38,024 bases of DNA, taken from contig CAZSLV010000003.1 in the NCBI GenBank assembly GCA_964607545.1, positions 1 to 38,024 on the forward strand, read 5' to 3'. Position 1 is the stretch's first letter. Each line of letters starts with the position of its first letter. Source of the DNA: Gudongella sp964607545 (GTDB lineage Bacteria > Bacillota > Clostridia > Tissierellales > Tissierellaceae). The notes beneath the pieces were generated by a model. That model was not told where the DNA came from, made no database searches, and was given only the letters and a program-made list of their open reading frames with translations. Both the position numbers and the translations under genes were made by a program. Below are positions 1 through 8,063 of the stretch, in pieces.

Positions 1-69
1 CCCCTCTACGATAGGCTTATCCACTATATTAATATCCTAAAAAACAATAAGTTTATAAAATTTTAAGTT

Positions 70-108
70 AAAGGTTGAACCTTGGGAATTTCCCAAGGTT
101 CAACCTTT
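70..108 (-). terminator. Intrinsic terminator after pepD
   Basis: A perfect 39-base inverted repeat (19-base arms around one central base) begins 7 bases past the pepD stop. Both flanks are A/T-rich, so it may stop transcription from either side. Confidence 0.8.
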
Positions 109-114
109 CTTTAT

Positions 115-1551
115 TTACTTTAGACTTTTTAATAGGGCTACTAAAAATTTCCAAACTCTTTCAGCTGATGAAATGCTCATATGTTCTTTTTCTGTGTGAA
201 CATCGAATAAGTTTGGACCAAAGCTTATCATATCTGTATCAGGTAGGACTTCCTTTAATAAGCCGCATTCCAGCCCTGCATGGATTGCACTTACTTCTGC
301 TTCTTTGTTAAATAAGTCCTTATAAACTTCTAAAGCCTTATCTCTTATTTTTGAATCTTCTTCATACTGCCAAGCTGGATAGTTGCCCTCTTCTATTGCT
401 TGGGCCCCTGTCCTCTTAGCTATTATTTTAAGGGTGTTTAAAATTTCCCTTAGTGAAGTACTAGAAGCAGACCTAACTGATGCTACTATTTCAATAAAAT
501 CATCTTTTTCTTCTACAATAGCATTATTTAAACTTGTTTGTACAAGGCCTTGTATGTCCTTAGACATATACATTACCCCATCTGGTACCATCATTATATA
601 GTCTATTAAGTTCTCGGATAACTCTTTTTTATAGCTTTCTTTCACCCTTATTTCTGATATATCTACACTTAAATTTGGCTCTTCTATCCTATATTCTTCT
701 TTTAACTTTTCTGCAAAATCCACAATGCTCTCTTTTACTGCATTTATATCATCAGTAACAAAACTTGCACAAGCTTGATTTGGGATAGCATTGTGTTTTA
801 TCCCACCTGTAAATTTAACAAGGGTTAAATCAGATACTCTCCTGCTTGTATCTAAAATTCTCCCCATTAATTTAATTGCATTTCCCCTTTGCTTTATAAT
901 CTCCATCCCAGAATGGCCGCCTTTTAAACCCCTAATGGTAACTTCTAGGCCATCTTTTTCTACAAGGTCTCTTTCTATATGAAACCTAGTTATTTGTGTT
1001 CCACCCCCAGCACAAGATACTAAAAAAACACCTTCTTCTTCAGAATCAATGTTTAATAGGGTCTTTCCTTGTAAATTAGTACTTTCTAGGGCATGAACAC
1101 CATCCATACCTGTTTCTTCACTGGTTGTGATTAGTATTTCAAGAGGTGGGTGTTCAAGGTCATCTGAATCCAATAGGGCTAGGCCAAAGGCAACTGCAAT
1201 ACCATCATCTGCCCCAAGTGTAGTATCATTAGCCCTTAAAATATCCCCTTCTACTATCATTTCTATTGGGTCTTTTGTAAAATCATGCTTACTATCTTTT
1301 CCCTTTACACAAACCATATCCATATGCCCCTGGATGATTACTGGGTCTAGGTTTTCATATCCTTTTGTGGCAGGTTTTTTAATTATTACATTCAAGGCTT
1401 TATCTTGAAAAACTTCTAAGTTTCTCTTTTTAGCAAAGCTTACTAAAAAATCACTTGCTTCTTTTTCATTGTCTGAACACCTTGGAATTTGATTTAATTC
1501 ATAAAACCATTTAAATACTTTCTTTGGTTCTATATTTTTAATATCTGACAT
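115..1551 (-). CDS. pepD: Aminoacyl-histidine dipeptidase (PepD, M20 family)
   Basis: Cytosolic metallopeptidase of the M20 family that cleaves Xaa-His and other dipeptides, feeding free amino acids to fermentation. Metal-site motifs are in the expected order: QGHMDMVC near residue 75, TTLGADDGIAVA near 110 and TSEETGMDG near 145. A C-terminal His (AIHAGLECG) follows near residue 428. The length of 478 residues is usual for PepD. A GGGGAG ribosome site precedes the ATG. The gene is transcribed alone, with a terminator on each side. A candidate GGGTAAA-type promoter lies about 38 bases upstream. Confidence 0.93.
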   Translation of the reverse strand: MSDIKNIEPKKVFKWFYELNQIPRCSDNEKEASDFLVSFAKKRNLEVFQDKALNVIIKKPATKGYENLDPVIIQGHMDMVCVKGKDSKHDFTKDPIEMIVEGDILRANDTTLGADDGIAVAFGLALLDSDDLEHPPLEILITTSEETGMDGVHALESTNLQGKTLLNIDSEEEGVFLVSCAGGGTQITRFHIERDLVEKDGLEVTIRGLKGGHSGMEIIKQRGNAIKLMGRILDTSRRVSDLTLVKFTGGIKHNAIPNQACASFVTDDINAVKESIVDFAEKLKEEYRIEEPNLSVDISEIRVKESYKKELSENLIDYIMMVPDGVMYMSKDIQGLVQTSLNNAIVEEKDDFIEIVASVRSASSTSLREILNTLKIIAKRTGAQAIEEGNYPAWQYEEDSKIRDKALEVYKDLFNKEAEVSAIHAGLECGLLKEVLPDTDMISFGPNLFDVHTEKEHMSISSAERVWKFLVALLKSLK

Positions 1552-1588
1552 ACTCTTCTCCCCTTTATAATTTCTTATCTTTAACTTC

Positions 1589-1615
1589 TTTACCCAATTT
1601 TAGTCTATATAAAAA
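1589..1615 (-). promoter_or_regulatory. Candidate sigma-B-like promoter of pepD
   Basis: GGGTAAA (1589-1595) lies 38 bases before the pepD ATG, with TTTTT exactly 15 bases upstream (1611-1615, four of five matches to WGWTT). It is the weakest of five similar sites in the window. Confidence 0.35.
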
Positions 1616-1628
1616 TGGATTTTTATTT

Positions 1629-1670
1629 AATTAAAAACATAGGGTTTAATTAAACCCTATGTTTTTAATT
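1629..1670 (-). terminator. Terminator of the cdaA-to-vorC operon
   Basis: A perfect 42-base palindrome starts 8 bases after the vorC stop. T-rich sequence follows on the minus strand. It ends the long fermentation operon and separates it from pepD. Confidence 0.85.
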
Positions 1671-1677
1671 TTTATAT

Positions 1678-2235
1678 TTATATATTTACCTTCATTTGTT
1701 CCTTTATTAGGTTTGACCCTCTTTTTAATGCTTCCATATTCATTGGTAGTAAATGAGCTTTTGTCTCTCCAAATACTTTTCCAAATGCTTCTACTACAGA
1801 TTCTTCTTTTATTACACCTGTTATTTCAATAAGGGCCCCTAGTAAGACCATATTAGCAGCTCTTAAACTTCCTACTTCCATAGCAATATCATTTGCAGGT
1901 ATATAATATACATTTAAATCATCTCTCTGAGTTTTTCTTGCTATTAAAGAAGAGTTGATTAATAGGTTGCCACCTGGAATTACGGAAGATTCAAATTTAT
2001 CTAGTGAAGGTAGGTTTAAGACAACAGCTGTGGTTGCTTCTACAACTACTGGAGAACCAACAGGTTCTGTAGAGATAGTAACATTACAGTTTGCTGTACC
2101 CCCTCTCATTTCTGGCCCATAAGATGGTAACCATGATACATTTTTATCTTCAATCATGCCAGAATATGTTAAGAGTTGGCCCATAGCCATAACTCCTTGT
2201 CCACCAAAGCCTGCAATTATTAATTTTTCTTCCAT
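1678..2235 (-). CDS. vorC: 2-oxoacid:ferredoxin oxidoreductase, gamma subunit (VorC-like)
   Basis: Catalytic gamma subunit of a four-subunit 2-oxoacid:ferredoxin oxidoreductase. The family signature GFGGQGVMAMGQLL is at residues 9-22, and the Rossmann-like domain has its usual length (185 residues). It lies 2 bases after the TPP subunit and is the last gene of the operon. With VorA, VorB and VorD it should convert branched-chain 2-oxoacids to acyl-CoA plus CO2, reducing ferredoxin. The choice of branched-chain rather than 2-oxoglutarate substrate rests on the ptb/buk neighbours and on family resemblance. Confidence 0.88.
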   Translation of the reverse strand: MEEKLIIAGFGGQGVMAMGQLLTYSGMIEDKNVSWLPSYGPEMRGGTANCNVTISTEPVGSPVVVEATTAVVLNLPSLDKFESSVIPGGNLLINSSLIARKTQRDDLNVYYIPANDIAMEVGSLRAANMVLLGALIEITGVIKEESVVEAFGKVFGETKAHLLPMNMEALKRGSNLIKEQMKVNI

Positions 2236-2237
2236 AT

Positions 2238-2984
2238 CTATTCTACCTCCTCTGGCTTTTTAAAGTTTCCTAAAGGATAATATGGGATCATATTATCTTT
2301 CAACCATTTTAAAGACTCTACAGGAGTGAATCCCCAGTTAGTAGGACATGTAGAAAGAACTTCTACTATACCAAATCCCTTACCTTCTAATTGAACCTTA
2401 AAGCACTCTTTAATAGCTTTTTTTGCCTTTCTAATATTAGCAGGAGAATCTACAGAAACTCTTTCTACAAAGGCAGCCCCATCTATAGTTGCTAGCATTT
2501 CAGAAATTCTTATAGGTCTACCTTGAGTCCCTTCATCCCTACCATATGGAGCTGTAGTTGCCTTTTGACCAACTAAAGTAGTTGGGGCCATTTGCCCTCC
2601 TGTCATTCCATATATAGCATTATTTACAAATACAGTTGAAAACCTCTCTCCCCTATGGGCTGCGTGAACTATTTCTGCGGTACCAATAGATGCAAGGTCC
2701 CCATCCCCTTGATAAGTAAATACAAAGTTATCTGGATGAACCCTTTTTATTCCTGTTGCAACAGCTGGTGCCCTACCGTGAGCTGCTTCATGCATATCAC
2801 AGTTAAAGTACTCATAAGCCAAAACTGAACAACCTACTGGTGCAACCCCAATAGCATTATCTAAAACTCCAAGTTCTTCCATAGCTTCAGCAACTAGTCT
2901 ATGGATTACCCCGTGAGTACAACCTGGACAATAATGGGTTTCCTTGTCTGTTAATCCTCTTGTTTTTTCAAAAACAATTGCCAT
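2238..2984 (-). CDS. vorA: 2-oxoacid:ferredoxin oxidoreductase, TPP-binding beta subunit (VorA-like)
   Basis: Thiamine-diphosphate-binding subunit. It has HYCPGCTHG near residue 17, the TPP/Mg motif GDGDLASIGTAE near residue 94 and NNAIYGMTGGQMAPTT near 121, all typical of the KorB/VorA group. Length is 248 residues. Its ATG overlaps the stop of the alpha gene by one base (TAATG), implying translational coupling and equal synthesis. Together with the alpha subunit it forms the decarboxylating site. Confidence 0.92.
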   Translation of the reverse strand: MAIVFEKTRGLTDKETHYCPGCTHGVIHRLVAEAMEELGVLDNAIGVAPVGCSVLAYEYFNCDMHEAAHGRAPAVATGIKRVHPDNFVFTYQGDGDLASIGTAEIVHAAHRGERFSTVFVNNAIYGMTGGQMAPTTLVGQKATTAPYGRDEGTQGRPIRISEMLATIDGAAFVERVSVDSPANIRKAKKAIKECFKVQLEGKGFGIVEVLSTCPTNWGFTPVESLKWLKDNMIPYYPLGNFKKPEEVE

Positions 2985-4045
2985 TACTTTCCACCTCCTA
3001 GTATTTCTTTTACCTTATCTACTATTTCATCCGGTCCTGGAACCATTCCACCTGTTCTTCCATAGAAATAGGTTGGCATCTTTCCATTTAATGATAATTT
3101 AACATCATCTAACATTTGCCCTGAGCTCATTTCTACTGTTAAAACACCCTTGCAGGCTGGATTTATTTTTTCATATGCTTCATTTGGGAAAGGATAGAGG
3201 CTAATAGGTCTAATTAAGCCAACCTTATACCCTTCTTTTTCTAACTTTGTTATAGCTGTCTTTGCTATTCTAGCTGTAGTTCCATATGCTGTCACTACTA
3301 TGTCTGCATCTTCTATATTGTAGGTTTCTACTCTCTTTTCATTTTCTTGCATTTTTGCAAACTTTGCTTGCAATTTAATATTATGTTGTTCTAATTTTTC
3401 TGCTTGTAAGTACAATGAGTTTATTACATTTCCTGGTCTTTGACCCTTTGTTCCTGTAGTTGCCCAAGCTTTTTCTGGTAGGTTGCTTTTACTTTCATGT
3501 TTAAACTCAACAGGTTCCATCATTTGACCAATCATACCATCACCCAAGATTATAACAGGCGTCCTGTATTCATCAGCTAGGTCAAAACCTTCCATAACTA
3601 AGTCAACTAATTCTTGAACATTTGCTGGCGCTAGGACTAATAATCTATAGTCTCCATTTCCACCGCCCCTAGTAGATATAAAGTAATCTGATTGAGCTGG
3701 TTGAATACTTCCAAGGCCTGGTCCACCCCTCATCATATCAACTATAACGCATGGTAGTTCCGCCCCAGCACAATAAGAAATACCTTCTTGTTTTAAAGCA
3801 ATTCCAGGTGAAGATGAGGATGTCATAACCCTAGCCCCTGACCCTGATGCCCCATAAACCATATTTATAGCTGCAAGTTCTGATTCTGCTTGTACAAATA
3901 CTCCTCCAACCTTTGGCAATTCTCTAGACATATATTCAGGGATTTCATTCTGTGGAGTTATAGGATATCCAAAAAAGTATCTACATCCTGCTGCTATAGC
4001 TGCTGCTCCAACCGCTTCATTCCCTTTCATAAGAACTTTTGTCAT
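2984..4045 (-). CDS. vorB: 2-oxoacid:ferredoxin oxidoreductase, alpha subunit (VorB-like)
   Basis: Alpha subunit of the complex, 353 residues. The N-terminal half carries GNEAVGAAAIAAGCRYFFGYPITPQNE (seen at about residues 8-34) and the QAESELAAINMVYGAS region typical of 2-ketoisovalerate:ferredoxin oxidoreductases. The C-terminal transketolase-like domain follows (VTAYGTTARIAKTAI, GLIRPISLYPFP). No fused gamma domain is present, so this is the separate-subunit form. It follows the ferredoxin subunit by 12 bases. Substrate preference (branched-chain oxoacids from Val/Leu/Ile) is inferred. Confidence 0.92.
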   Translation of the reverse strand: MTKVLMKGNEAVGAAAIAAGCRYFFGYPITPQNEIPEYMSRELPKVGGVFVQAESELAAINMVYGASGSGARVMTSSSSPGIALKQEGISYCAGAELPCVIVDMMRGGPGLGSIQPAQSDYFISTRGGGNGDYRLLVLAPANVQELVDLVMEGFDLADEYRTPVIILGDGMIGQMMEPVEFKHESKSNLPEKAWATTGTKGQRPGNVINSLYLQAEKLEQHNIKLQAKFAKMQENEKRVETYNIEDADIVVTAYGTTARIAKTAITKLEKEGYKVGLIRPISLYPFPNEAYEKINPACKGVLTVEMSSGQMLDDVKLSLNGKMPTYFYGRTGGMVPGPDEIVDKVKEILGGGK

Positions 4046-4057
4046 ATTAAACCCTCC

Positions 4058-4279
4058 TTATAATCTTTCCACAGTAATGACTACATCCGGACAAATTGTA
4101 GCACAATTTGCACAGGCTATACATTTTTCCATCTCTACAACACCTGCTGGATGGTAACCTTTTTTGTTCATTTTATGTGTATCTAGTGAAATTATATTCA
4201 CTGGACAAACAGGAACGCAGAGGCCACAACCCTTGCAAATATCTTCTTTAAATGTTACTCTACCTTGAACCTTTGCCAT
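4058..4279 (-). CDS. vorD: 2-oxoacid:ferredoxin oxidoreductase, ferredoxin-type delta subunit (VorD-like)
   Basis: A 73-residue 2[4Fe-4S] ferredoxin-like subunit that passes electrons from the TPP site to soluble ferredoxin. Two complete cluster motifs are visible: CKGCGLCVPVCP at residues 15-26 and CIACANCATICP near residues 53-64. It sits between the P-loop ATPase gene and vorB with gaps of 18 and 12 bases, in the usual D-B-A-C order for this complex. Confidence 0.93.
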   Translation of the reverse strand: MAKVQGRVTFKEDICKGCGLCVPVCPVNIISLDTHKMNKKGYHPAGVVEMEKCIACANCATICPDVVITVERL

Positions 4280-4297
4280 ATTCTATATCCTCCTTTA

Positions 4298-4975
4298 TTA
4301 TAACATCCATTCTTCCCTCATATAAAGTTCAATTGGGAAAGCGTTTGCTCTAACTTCCTCAGGTAGGTCATCTACCAGGTCCTTTAGGCAAACATTATAT
4401 ATAATTGGCAAGCCAGTATCATCTGATACTTCCTTTGCTAAATTATAACCATTTACAACATCACTAACGCTTGTGGACTTTAGCATATGAGTGTTATTTA
4501 CTATGCCCGTAACCCTAGCCCTAGCTGTATCTTCTATCTTTCTTATATAAGATTTTACTGCATCTAAGTTTTGTGTTTCTGGCCTATAGGCATTTAAAAC
4601 AAAAAACATATCATAGTCATTTTTTTCTAAAAAATCAACATACCTACCTAGGGTCCTTGCACCTGCTGGGTCTCCACCAATATCTAATATTGCTTCATAA
4701 GTTTCATCTTGTAAGGGTGCTTCTACTTCTCCTGATACAGCTGGTAGGTCCATGCCTGAACCCTTTAAAGAGCTTCCTATTACCCTTATACCTTTTTCTG
4801 TAAGCATATCTTCCTTTTCCCTGCTCCTAAAGTAAAGGTTAACCACATCTAAATCAACAAGGGCAACTTTTTTACCTAATTCAGCAAGCTTAACCGCATA
4901 ATTTATGGAAAACTCAGTTTTACCACTACCATAATGGCCTATTATTATCCTTACTCTTTTGTCATCTAAGATCAT
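4298..4975 (-). CDS. Uncharacterised P-loop ATPase in the buk/vor operon
   Basis: A 225-residue soluble P-loop protein. The Walker A motif GHYGSGKT is at residues 13-20. VDLDVVN (residues 40-46, acidic D41 and D43) and LDIGGDPAG (97-105) resemble the switch regions of SIMIBI-class NTPases, the clan of MinD, ArsA and the nitrogenase iron protein. It lacks the KGG-type deviant Walker A of true MinD/ParA. NAYRPET near residue 127 and VNNTH near 158 look conserved. It lies 9 bases after buk and 18 bases before vorD, so it is made with the acyl-CoA enzymes. A maturation or assembly role for them is conceivable but not shown. Confidence 0.7.
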   Translation of the reverse strand: MILDDKRVRIIIGHYGSGKTEFSINYAVKLAELGKKVALVDLDVVNLYFRSREKEDMLTEKGIRVIGSSLKGSGMDLPAVSGEVEAPLQDETYEAILDIGGDPAGARTLGRYVDFLEKNDYDMFFVLNAYRPETQNLDAVKSYIRKIEDTARARVTGIVNNTHMLKSTSVSDVVNGYNLAKEVSDDTGLPIIYNVCLKDLVDDLPEEVRANAFPIELYMREEWML

Positions 4976-4984
4976 CTTTATCTC

Positions 4985-6058
4985 CTAACTATATACTTTT
5001 GGCTCTTCTTCCCCATAAAATACTCTAAGGCCACCCTCTGCCAAAGCTTGGAGTTCATCTTCTCCTGGGTATATTGTAACTGGTCCTATAAATTCAACCA
5101 TCTCTTTTATCCAGCCTGTAAACATCTTATCATAGGCTATTCCCCCAGTTATAATTATTTGATCAACTTTGCCGTGTAATACTGCACTACAAGCTCCAAT
5201 ATCCTTGCCTACTTGATAAGCCATTGCCTTATAAATAAGACCTGCATACTCATCTCCTTCTTCAATTCTCTTTACAACTTCCCTTCCATCATTTGTACCT
5301 AAGTAAGAAACTAAGCCTCCACAACCCTTTAACATCTTTTTAATATCCTCTAGGCTATATTTACCTGAAAAGCTTAATTTTACTATATCTCCAACCGGTA
5401 GACCCCCAGCTCTTTCTGGAGAAAATGCCCCTTCTCCATCTAAAGCATTGTTTACATCAATTACCCTACCCTTACAGTGGGTACCTACAGAAATCCCACC
5501 ACCTAAGTGGGCAACGATTAAGTTTAAATCTTCATATTTCTTCCCTGTTTCCTTGGCAAACCTTCTAGCTACAGCTTTTTGATTTAAGGCATGGAAGATA
5601 CTTTTTCTTTCAATTTCTTTTAAACCTGAAATTCTTGCAACATCTTCCATCTCATCAACTACAACTGGATCAACTATAAAAGACCTGCTATTTGATTCTT
5701 TAGCAATTTCAAATGCTAGTATTCCACCTAAGTTTGAAGCATGTTCACCTAAAAGGCCAGCCTTTAAATCTTCTAGCATGGGCTCATTAACTTCGTATGT
5801 CCCTCCTTCTATGGGCTTTAAAAGTCCCCCCCTACCAACAACTCCATCAAGGTCCTTTAAATCAATATTTTTTGATTTTAAGAAATCTACAATAATATCT
5901 TTTCTAAACTGATACTGGTCGTAAATCTTTTTAAAGGGCTCTAGTTCATCAACATCATGCCTTAGGGTGTGCTCAAATACCATGTTTTCGTTTTTATATA
6001 CTGCAATTTTTGTAGAAGTTGATCCTGGGTTTATTACTAATAAGTCAATATCTTTCAT
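4985..6058 (-). CDS. buk: Butyrate (branched-chain fatty acid) kinase, copy 1
   Basis: Acetokinase-family enzyme (ASKHA fold) that converts acyl-phosphate plus ADP to the free acid plus ATP. NPGSTSTKIAVY at residues 10-21 is the first phosphate-binding motif. VAHLGGGISVG near residue 184 and IITGGIAYD near 304 are the later ones. Length is 357 residues, as usual for Buk. It starts 10 bases after ptb. A second full-length paralogue lies on the other side of ptb, so the two kinases may differ in chain specificity or may form a mixed dimer. This is inference. Confidence 0.93.
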   Translation of the reverse strand: MKDIDLLVINPGSTSTKIAVYKNENMVFEHTLRHDVDELEPFKKIYDQYQFRKDIIVDFLKSKNIDLKDLDGVVGRGGLLKPIEGGTYEVNEPMLEDLKAGLLGEHASNLGGILAFEIAKESNSRSFIVDPVVVDEMEDVARISGLKEIERKSIFHALNQKAVARRFAKETGKKYEDLNLIVAHLGGGISVGTHCKGRVIDVNNALDGEGAFSPERAGGLPVGDIVKLSFSGKYSLEDIKKMLKGCGGLVSYLGTNDGREVVKRIEEGDEYAGLIYKAMAYQVGKDIGACSAVLHGKVDQIIITGGIAYDKMFTGWIKEMVEFIGPVTIYPGEDELQALAEGGLRVFYGEEEPKVYS

Positions 6059-6068
6059 AAATTCCTCC

Positions 6069-6968
6069 CTATTTTGCCATTAGTGTTGCTAGTACTATAG
6101 AATTTAGCTTAGCTTGTGCACTGTCTGCCCTTGAAGTTAGGACGATTGGGTTTTTTGTACCTACTATTAAGCCCGCTGAGTCAGCATTAGCTAAAAAGCT
6201 AAGGGCCTTGTATAATACATTTCCTGCTTCTATATCTGGCATAAGCAGGATATCGGCATCTCCACCTACTACACTATCTATACCCTTAATCTTGGCAGAT
6301 TCTTTGCTTATAGCATTGTCAAGGGCAAATGGACCATCAACAATAGCTCCCTTTATTTGTCCATTTTTATACATATCAGCTAGGTCTTTTGCATGAACTG
6401 TGGCTTCCATCTTAGGTGATACCTTTTCTTTTGCCCCAATAACTGCTACCTTAGGCATTTCTATATCTAATGAGTGGGCAAGTTCAATTGCATTTTCTAA
6501 AATTTGTTTCTTTTGGTCTAAACTTGGGGCTATAATCATGGCTGCATCTGTAACCATAAAAATCTTATGGTAGGTTGCTACTTCAAATACTGCTATATGG
6601 CTAATTATCTTATCAGTTCTAAGGCCTATATCATGGTCTAGGACCGCCTTCATAATTATAGATGTATCTACTAGGCCCTTCATTAAAACTGAAGCCTTAC
6701 CAGAGCTTACGAGTTTTGTAGCTATCCTAGTAGCGCTTGTAAGGTCTTTTTCATCTACTACTTCAATTCCTTCTAAAGAAAAGTCAATTCTCTTTGCAAT
6801 TTCTTCTATAGCACTTTTGTCTCCAACTAGAACTGGGTCAATAAGACCCCTATCACAAGCAGCTTTAATTGCTTCTAAAACATCCTCATCTTGGGCTACT
6901 GCAACTGCTATCTTTTTTGGACCCTTTTTTAAAGCAAGTTCATATAATTCTTTAAAATCTTTTATCAT
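6069..6968 (-). CDS. ptb: Phosphate butyryltransferase (Ptb)
   Basis: PTA/PTB-family transferase that exchanges CoA for phosphate on butyryl-, isobutyryl- or isovaleryl-CoA, giving the acyl-phosphate used by Buk. All 299 residues align with the family outline: MKGLVDTSIIMKAVLD near residue 97, MVTDAAMIIAPSLDQKK near 139 and GNVLYKALSFL near 250. Its ATG overlaps the upstream buk stop as ATGA. Sandwiched between two kinases and upstream of VOR, it is the middle step of ATP-yielding branched-chain acid formation. Confidence 0.95.
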   Translation of the reverse strand: MIKDFKELYELALKKGPKKIAVAVAQDEDVLEAIKAACDRGLIDPVLVGDKSAIEEIAKRIDFSLEGIEVVDEKDLTSATRIATKLVSSGKASVLMKGLVDTSIIMKAVLDHDIGLRTDKIISHIAVFEVATYHKIFMVTDAAMIIAPSLDQKKQILENAIELAHSLDIEMPKVAVIGAKEKVSPKMEATVHAKDLADMYKNGQIKGAIVDGPFALDNAISKESAKIKGIDSVVGGDADILLMPDIEAGNVLYKALSFLANADSAGLIVGTKNPIVLTSRADSAQAKLNSIVLATLMAK

Positions 6969-8050
6969 AACTCCACCTCTTCTTCATATATTTTATAGTT
7001 TTCAAGACCATCTAAAACTCTTTTAGCTCCTAAGTTTAGGGCTTGCATTTCATCTTCACCAGGATAAATCACAAGTGGACCAATAAATTCTACCATGCTT
7101 TTTATATAATCAACTAAGTAGTCTGAGTAAGCTAGGCCCCCAGTTATAATTATAGCATCAACCTTACCCTTTAGGACACTTGCACACTGGCCAATTTCCT
7201 TTCCTATTTGGTAGGCCATAGCATCTAGTATTAACCTAGCATATCCATCCCCTTCATTCATTCTCCCAATAGCTTCTTTTGCATCAAAGGTGCCTAAGTA
7301 GGACATAAGGCCACCCAAACCCTGTAGTTTCTTTTTCATTTCTATTTCAGTATAGTTTCCAGAAAAACACATTTTTACAAGATCGCCAACTGGTAAACCC
7401 CCAGCCCTTTCTGGTGAAAAAGGACCCATTTGATTTGCATTGTTAGCATCAATTATCTTACCTTTTTCAATAGGGGAAACCGTTATCCCCCCACCTAAAT
7501 GGGCAACTATAAAGTTTCTTTCTTCTAGGTCAACATTAAATTCCTTAGAATACCTGTGACAAACAGCTTTTATATTAAGGGCATGGACTAGGGACTTTCT
7601 TGTTATTTCCTTTAAGCCAGATATCCTGGCAAGGTCATTAAACTCATCAACAGCCACAGGGTCTACTATAAAAGCAGGAATTTTTTCTAAATCTCCTATC
7701 CCCTTTGCTATTAGTCCACCTAGGTTAGAAGCATGCTGACCCTGGTAACCTACTTTTAAATCATCCACCATCACATCACTGACTAGGTAGGTTCCACTTG
7801 GCATAGGCCTTAAAAGGCCTCCCCTGCCCACAATAGCAAGCAGATCGCTAGTTTTAACCCCTTCTTCATCTAACCACTTAAGTATTATATCCAAGCGGTA
7901 CTTGTATTGGTCTGCAATTTGTAAAAAGTCTGCAAGGTCTTCTAGTTTATGGTCTAGTTTCTTAGACTTTACTTCTTCTTCCCCTTCAAATATGGAAACC
8001 TTTGTAGAAGTAGACCCTGGGTTTATTGCCAAAACATATTTTCTTTCCAT
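6965..8050 (-). CDS. buk: Butyrate (branched-chain fatty acid) kinase, copy 2
   Basis: Second, intact Buk paralogue (361 residues), first of the acyl-phosphate genes in the direction of transcription. It has NPGSTSTKVSIFEG at residues 9-22, VGRGGLLRPM near 90, VAHLGGGITV near 184 and IITGGLAYSDY near 304. It is clearly related to the downstream copy but diverged along its whole length, for example in the C-terminus. It begins 13 bases after cdaR and shares ATGA with ptb. Both copies keep the catalytic motifs, so neither looks decayed. Confidence 0.93.
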   Translation of the reverse strand: MERKYVLAINPGSTSTKVSIFEGEEEVKSKKLDHKLEDLADFLQIADQYKYRLDIILKWLDEEGVKTSDLLAIVGRGGLLRPMPSGTYLVSDVMVDDLKVGYQGQHASNLGGLIAKGIGDLEKIPAFIVDPVAVDEFNDLARISGLKEITRKSLVHALNIKAVCHRYSKEFNVDLEERNFIVAHLGGGITVSPIEKGKIIDANNANQMGPFSPERAGGLPVGDLVKMCFSGNYTEIEMKKKLQGLGGLMSYLGTFDAKEAIGRMNEGDGYARLILDAMAYQIGKEIGQCASVLKGKVDAIIITGGLAYSDYLVDYIKSMVEFIGPLVIYPGEDEMQALNLGAKRVLDGLENYKIYEEEVEL

Positions 8051-8063
8051 ACCTTACCCCCTA

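Noticed and set aside
1..69. Partial gene at the left edge
   Set aside because: The A/T-rich 69 bases show no supported coding sequence on either strand before the pepD terminator.
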